DNA of 64,000 bases from Ziziphus jujuba. Lineage: Eukaryota > Streptophyta > Magnoliopsida > Rosales > Rhamnaceae. The translations under genes were made by a program, and so were the position numbers. Where the stretch lies: assembly GCF_031755915.1 (NCBI RefSeq), contig NC_083387.1, forward strand, positions 13,227,001-13,291,000, written 5' to 3'. Within the stretch, counting starts at the first letter, position 1, and each line of letters starts with the position of its first letter. The notes below the pieces were generated by a model. It was not told where the DNA came from. It ran no database searches and saw only the letters and a list, made by a program, of their open reading frames with translations. Positions 60,734 to 64,000 of the stretch are shown in pieces.

Positions 60734-60830
60734 AAGAAACCTTACATGGTATCACAGCGTCCAATGATGTTCATACCTTCAGTCGGGAGAACAAGCATCC
60801 ACGTCTTATTACGGTATAAAGCACCTACTT
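60734..60830 (-). repeat. LTR-end/PBS-like block joined to an antisense RT copy
   Basis: 60734-60759 matches the LTR end plus primer site at 59389-59414 at 24 of 26 bases. 60761-60830 matches the complement of 62353-62284 (this element's RT region) at 62 of 70 bases. The pair lies in the pre-integrase linker, where neither belongs, and ends the gag-protease frame with a stop just after. Confidence 0.85.
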
Positions 60831-60833
60831 CAG

Positions 60834-61066
60834 CCTTCTGTGCAAGTGATAAATTTAGTTCCTTTTATTCCGATCTATCTACATATAAATTGTGGCATAT
60901 TCGCCTTGGACATCTTTCTATTTCTACTATGAAAATTGTTGCTGACGGTTGTAAAAAATTTTCAGTGTCCAATAAAGATAACTTTTGTTCTATCTGTCCT
61001 CTAGCAAATCCCATAGATTTTTTACATCTCGTTCTCATACAAAAAGTACTCATCTTCTTGACTTAA
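60834..61066 (+). pseudogene. integrase zinc-binding (pre-integrase) region of copia element B
   Basis: KLWHIRLGHLSISTMKIV (about 60888-60941) and FCSICPLA (about 60984-61008) give the HHCC ligands. Frame is lost just after, near 61030-61070, before the integrase core. Confidence 0.85.
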
Positions 61067-61767
61067 TTTTTTCTGATATTTGGGGACTTGCCCTTGTTAT
61101 TTCTGCTGAAGGTTACAGATATTAAGTACTTTTTGAATATGATTATTCGAGGTATTCGTGGATTTTCGCTTTAAAATTAAAATCTGAAATATCTAAAATT
61201 TTCTTGGAATTTAAAGGGGGGAGGGGGGGTGAGTATAGGCCTTTAGCTCCTATATTAAAAAATTTTGGTATAGCTTTCCAGCATCGATGTCCCCATACAC
61301 ATAATCAAAATGGTAAAATTGAAAGGAAATATAGGCACATCACTGAAACAACACTCTCTCTTCTAGCTCACAGCTCCTTACCTCTTAAAGATTGGTGGAA
61401 TGCTTGTTCCATAGCTGTGTATTTAATTAATAGACTCCCAACTAAAGTCTTGCAAAACAAATCCCCACTTCAAACGTTATTTAAGAAACATTTTAATATT
61501 TCTTTTTTAAAATGTTTTGGTTGCGAATATTTTTCCTATCTTCGGTCGTATCAAAATAATAAATTTTCTTACCATTCTGAGAAATGTATCTTTTTAGGAT
61601 ATAGTTCCATTTGCAAAGGGTATAAATGCTGTAGTTTAATAACTGGAAAAATTTATATTACACCGAATGTGATTTTCAATGAGTCCTTTTTCCCTACAGT
61701 AGCTCCCACAATCAGGAGTCCTATTCTAACTCCACTTCTTCTTTTTTTGTGCATCTTAATTCTTTAA
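61067..61767 (+). pseudogene. integrase core of copia element B
   Basis: SDIWG (first catalytic Asp, about 61072-61086) and a Y-D-Y-S-R-Y motif flank an in-frame TAA at 61123. The second catalytic position, normally Asp before GGEY, reads KGGRGGEY (about 61216-61239), so Asp is gone in a G-rich tract. The third motif, NGKIERKYRHI (about 61309-61341), keeps its Glu. LINRLPTKVLQNKSPLQ, FGCEYF and IFLGYS complete the domain. Confidence 0.88.
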
Positions 61768-63210
61768 TTTCTTCTCATCCAAATAAGCAGCCACGTCCAT
61801 CTCTTGGGCACCATAGTGGGTCATCCTCATCTAGTCCTTCCAACTCACAGCATGAGTCTACACCCAACCTGACGGATACTTCTCAGTTTCTTGCTCCCCA
61901 CCAGATTGATCAGTTTGCTGTCGTGCAGTCTCCTTCTTCCCTTACAAGACATCCACCAGTTACTTCTTCCTTGGAGGCCGGGAATCCATCCCTTGGCATC
62001 GGCATCCTTACTAGATGTTCAGTCCGATCAGTACTATCACCTTCTCCGGCTTGTTCCGAACCTGTTGCCTCCAATCCTTGTCAATCTGGTGCTGCTCCTT
62101 CTGCCGGTCGCTCCTCCTCTCCACCAACACGGCCTACCCATCATATGACCATGCAGCTCAAGGCAGGCATCTCCAAAAAGAAAGTGTTTCTCCATGAGAA
62201 ACTTGCAGATCTTGATAATTATGAACCCACTTCTGTCACACAGGCCCTATCTCATCCTAAATGGGCTCATGCCATGCAAGAAGAAGTTGCTGCTTTGCAT
62301 CGTAATAAGACTTGGATGCTTGTTCTTCAGACTGAAGGTATGAACATCATTGGTACCAAGTGGGTGTTTAAGATTAAGCGAAATCCTGATGGCACTACAA
62401 ACCGCTACAAAGCTGGGTTGGTAGCTAAGGGGTTCCATCAAAATCCCGAAATCAATTTCAAAGAGACCTTTAGTCCCGTGATTAAGCCTTCCACCATTCA
62501 AATAATCTTATCTCTTGCAGTTTCTCGTGGATAGAGTATCCGTAAGTTGGATATAGACAACGCATTTTTGAATGGACATTTGAGTGAGGTTGTGTATATG
62601 AAGCAACCTGCTGGTTTTTTAGATTCCTCCAAGCTGATGCATGTTTGTAAGCTTCACAAGTTTCTCTATGGATTGAATCAAGCCCCCCGTGCCTGGTATG
62701 ATCAGTTGCACTTCACCCTTTGTCAATGGGGTTTTGTTAGGTCCAAATTGGATTCTTCCTTGTTCATTTTCCGTTGCTCCACCTTGGTCATTTGGATTCT
62801 AATCTATGTTAACGACATACTTATTACTGGCAGTGACTCATGTTCCATTGCCCGCTTTGTTGCTCGACTCAATGCTTCTTTTTCTCTTAAAAACTTGGGA
62901 CCTTTGTCTTTTTTTCTTGGAATAGAGGTTTCTCAAAAATTTACTGGCCTTTACCTGTCTCAAGCCAAGTATGTACGTGAACTTCTTACCAAAACTGGCA
63001 TGCTTGAGTGCAAGACCAGTCCCACACCTGCTTCTACTACCGTTCAACTTGGCAAAGATATCGGTGCTCCCTTTGCTGATAAACTGCTCTATCAAAGTAT
63101 AATTGGTGCCTTACAGTACTTGCTGCTCACAAGGCCAGAGTTGGCATTCATATTCAATAAGCTCAGTCAGTTCATGCCAAACCCAATAGAAGTTCATTGG
63201 GTTGCATGTA
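61749..63210 (+). pseudogene. reverse transcriptase of copia element B
   Basis: A Ser/Pro-rich linker (about 61749-62150) leads to RT: WAHAMQEEVAALHRNKTW (about 62265-62318), IIGTKWVFKIKRNPDG, GLVAKGFHQ, a TAG at 62532-62534 where the family has a Trp codon, then LDIDNAFLNGHLSEVVYMKQ and KFLYGLNQAPRAWYDQL. The catalytic box reads IYVNDI: the first Asp of YVDD is Asn (AAC at 62811), a G-to-A change. Enzymatically dead by both the stop and this substitution. Confidence 0.92.
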
Positions 63211-63803
63211 AACGAGTCTTGCGTTATTTAAAAGGGACTCTCCAGTTGGGACTTCATATTCGGCCTTCATCGTCTTTTTCACTCTATGGCTATACCAATG
63301 CTAACTGGGCATCTAATGTCGATGATAGGTGTTCAACGAGTGGCTACTGCATCTACCTCGGTGATAACTTGGTTTCTTGGTCATCCTGAAAACAGCATGT
63401 TGTTGCACGTTCAAGTACTGAATCTGAATATCGTGCCTTAGCCGATGGTGCTGCCGAGCTTACTTGGATTGAGTTTTTACTTCTTAAAATTTGTGTCCCC
63501 ATGACTCATCTTCCTATTCTTTGGTGTGACAATATGAGTGCTCGAGCTTTAGCCTCTAATCTAGTTTTTCCTGCTCGGACCAAACACATTGAGATTGATG
63601 TGCACTTTGTTCGTGATAGGGTGCTCCAACAGAAGTTACAAGTTAATTTTGTTCCCAGTACCAATCAGCTTGCAGACATTTTTACCAAGGTGTTGTCTTT
63701 TACTCGTTTTCTGTTTCTTCGAGACAAACTGAATTTGAAATCTTTCTTGTCCAGTTTGAGGAGGGATGTTAGAGAAATTGAAACTCACGGGTTAAGTGTG
63801 TAA
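63211..63803 (+). pseudogene. RNase H and C-terminus of copia element B
   Basis: VLRYLKGTLQLGLHI, NANWASNVDDRCSTSGY and LVSWSS, then a TGA at 63387-63389 where the family has an Arg codon, then RSSTESEYRALADGAAE, LWCDNMSARALA and NQLADIFTKVL. The frame runs through the purine tract into the 3' LTR and stops at 63801-63803. Confidence 0.92.
63757..63766 (+). other. polypurine tract of copia element B
   Basis: TGAGGAGGGA directly precedes the 3' LTR start, the expected site for plus-strand priming. Confidence 0.75.
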
Positions 63804-64000
63804 GGTTGTGCTGCTTGTGTTAGATTGGTTAAGAGAAGTTTGGTTGTAGTCCAACACTTATTTTGATAGTATTCTTATCACTACTGGTGTATATATCACT
63901 TGCTGTTGCTGGTGTAATCCTTATCAGTTGTTGCTATTCTTATCTTGTACCGTGTATATAACTATTCTAGTATCAATGTAAATATTCAAGTCTTTGCATA
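63767..64000 (+). repeat. 3' LTR of copia element B (truncated by window end)
   Basis: Starts TGTTAGAGAAATTG and aligns gap-free with 59138-59371; 10 substitutions in 234 bp. The last ~30 bp and the 3' target duplication lie beyond the window. Confidence 0.95.

Larger units (their letters stand above)
59138..64000 (+). mobile_element. Ty1/copia retrotransposon B (5' complete, 3' LTR cut by window end)
   Basis: Has 5' LTR (59138-59401), primer-binding site, gag, protease, integrase, reverse transcriptase, RNase H, purine tract and the first 234 bp of the 3' LTR. LTRs differ at 10 of 234 aligned positions (9 transitions, 1 transversion, no gaps), indicating a fairly old but recognisable insertion. 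Pol is inactivated by in-frame stops at 59746, 60241, 61123, 62532 and 63387, and by frameshifts near 60760-60830, 61030-61070 and 61750. Stops inside otherwise good frame fit C-to-T/G-to-A decay of a methylated element. The 5-bp left flank is TTGTT; its partner lies outside the window. Confidence 0.95.

Noticed and set aside
62247..62501. 84-codon minus-strand frame in copia B
   Set aside because: Antisense of RT. It was still useful: its similarity to the frame at 60760-60815 exposed the inverted duplication.

Overview
The window reads as nuclear DNA of a dicot plant. It is very AT-rich, has GT-AG introns, TA microsatellites and many long A/T tracts, and is dominated by degraded plant transposons. 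Only two protein-coding genes look intact. I saw no rRNA, tRNA, CRISPR or bacterial-type features. Species cannot be fixed from sequence alone.

Layout. 1-4.15 kb: badly decayed Ty1/copia element (A), ending in a 23-base A tract. 5.94-10.95 kb: near-complete hAT element with 12-bp terminal inverted repeats, a minus-strand BED/hAT transposase broken by one frameshift, and a nested tandem array in its 5' region. 11-23.3 kb: gene-poor DNA with local duplications. 23.7-26.0 kb: intact three-exon DUF620 gene on +. 26.0-39.3 kb: gene-poor. 39.3-40.9 kb: intact two-exon lysine-rich arabinogalactan-protein gene on -, whose 24-codon last exon lies 876 bp from the first. 41.3-46.8 kb: gene-poor. 48-57 kb: three relics of one AT-rich repeat family, a small MITE-like element, a 1.07-kb Mutator-like element with 93-bp inverted repeats and a 10-bp target duplication, and a CACTA-type end. 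58.15-58.6 kb: internally deleted relative of the 6-11 kb hAT element. 59.14 kb to the window end: copia element B with both LTRs visible (the 3' one cut by the window edge, 10 differences in 234 bp), inactivated mainly by transition-type nonsense changes.

Most unusual signal. At least ten places carry very short insertions, often an A or T tract plus a few bases, flanked by 10-19 bp direct repeats like target-site duplications. In five of them the few bases before the A tract read ACC or ACCC. One has an unoccupied paralogous site about 110 bp away. They look like retroposition events that delivered little more than a poly(A) tail. A second notable signal lies in copia element B: a 70-bp antisense copy of its own reverse-transcriptase region sits next to a 26-bp LTR-end/primer-site-like sequence inside the pre-integrase region.

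The two intact genes are unrelated. One encodes a plant protein family of unknown function; the other encodes a secreted, probably GPI-anchored cell-surface proteoglycan backbone.
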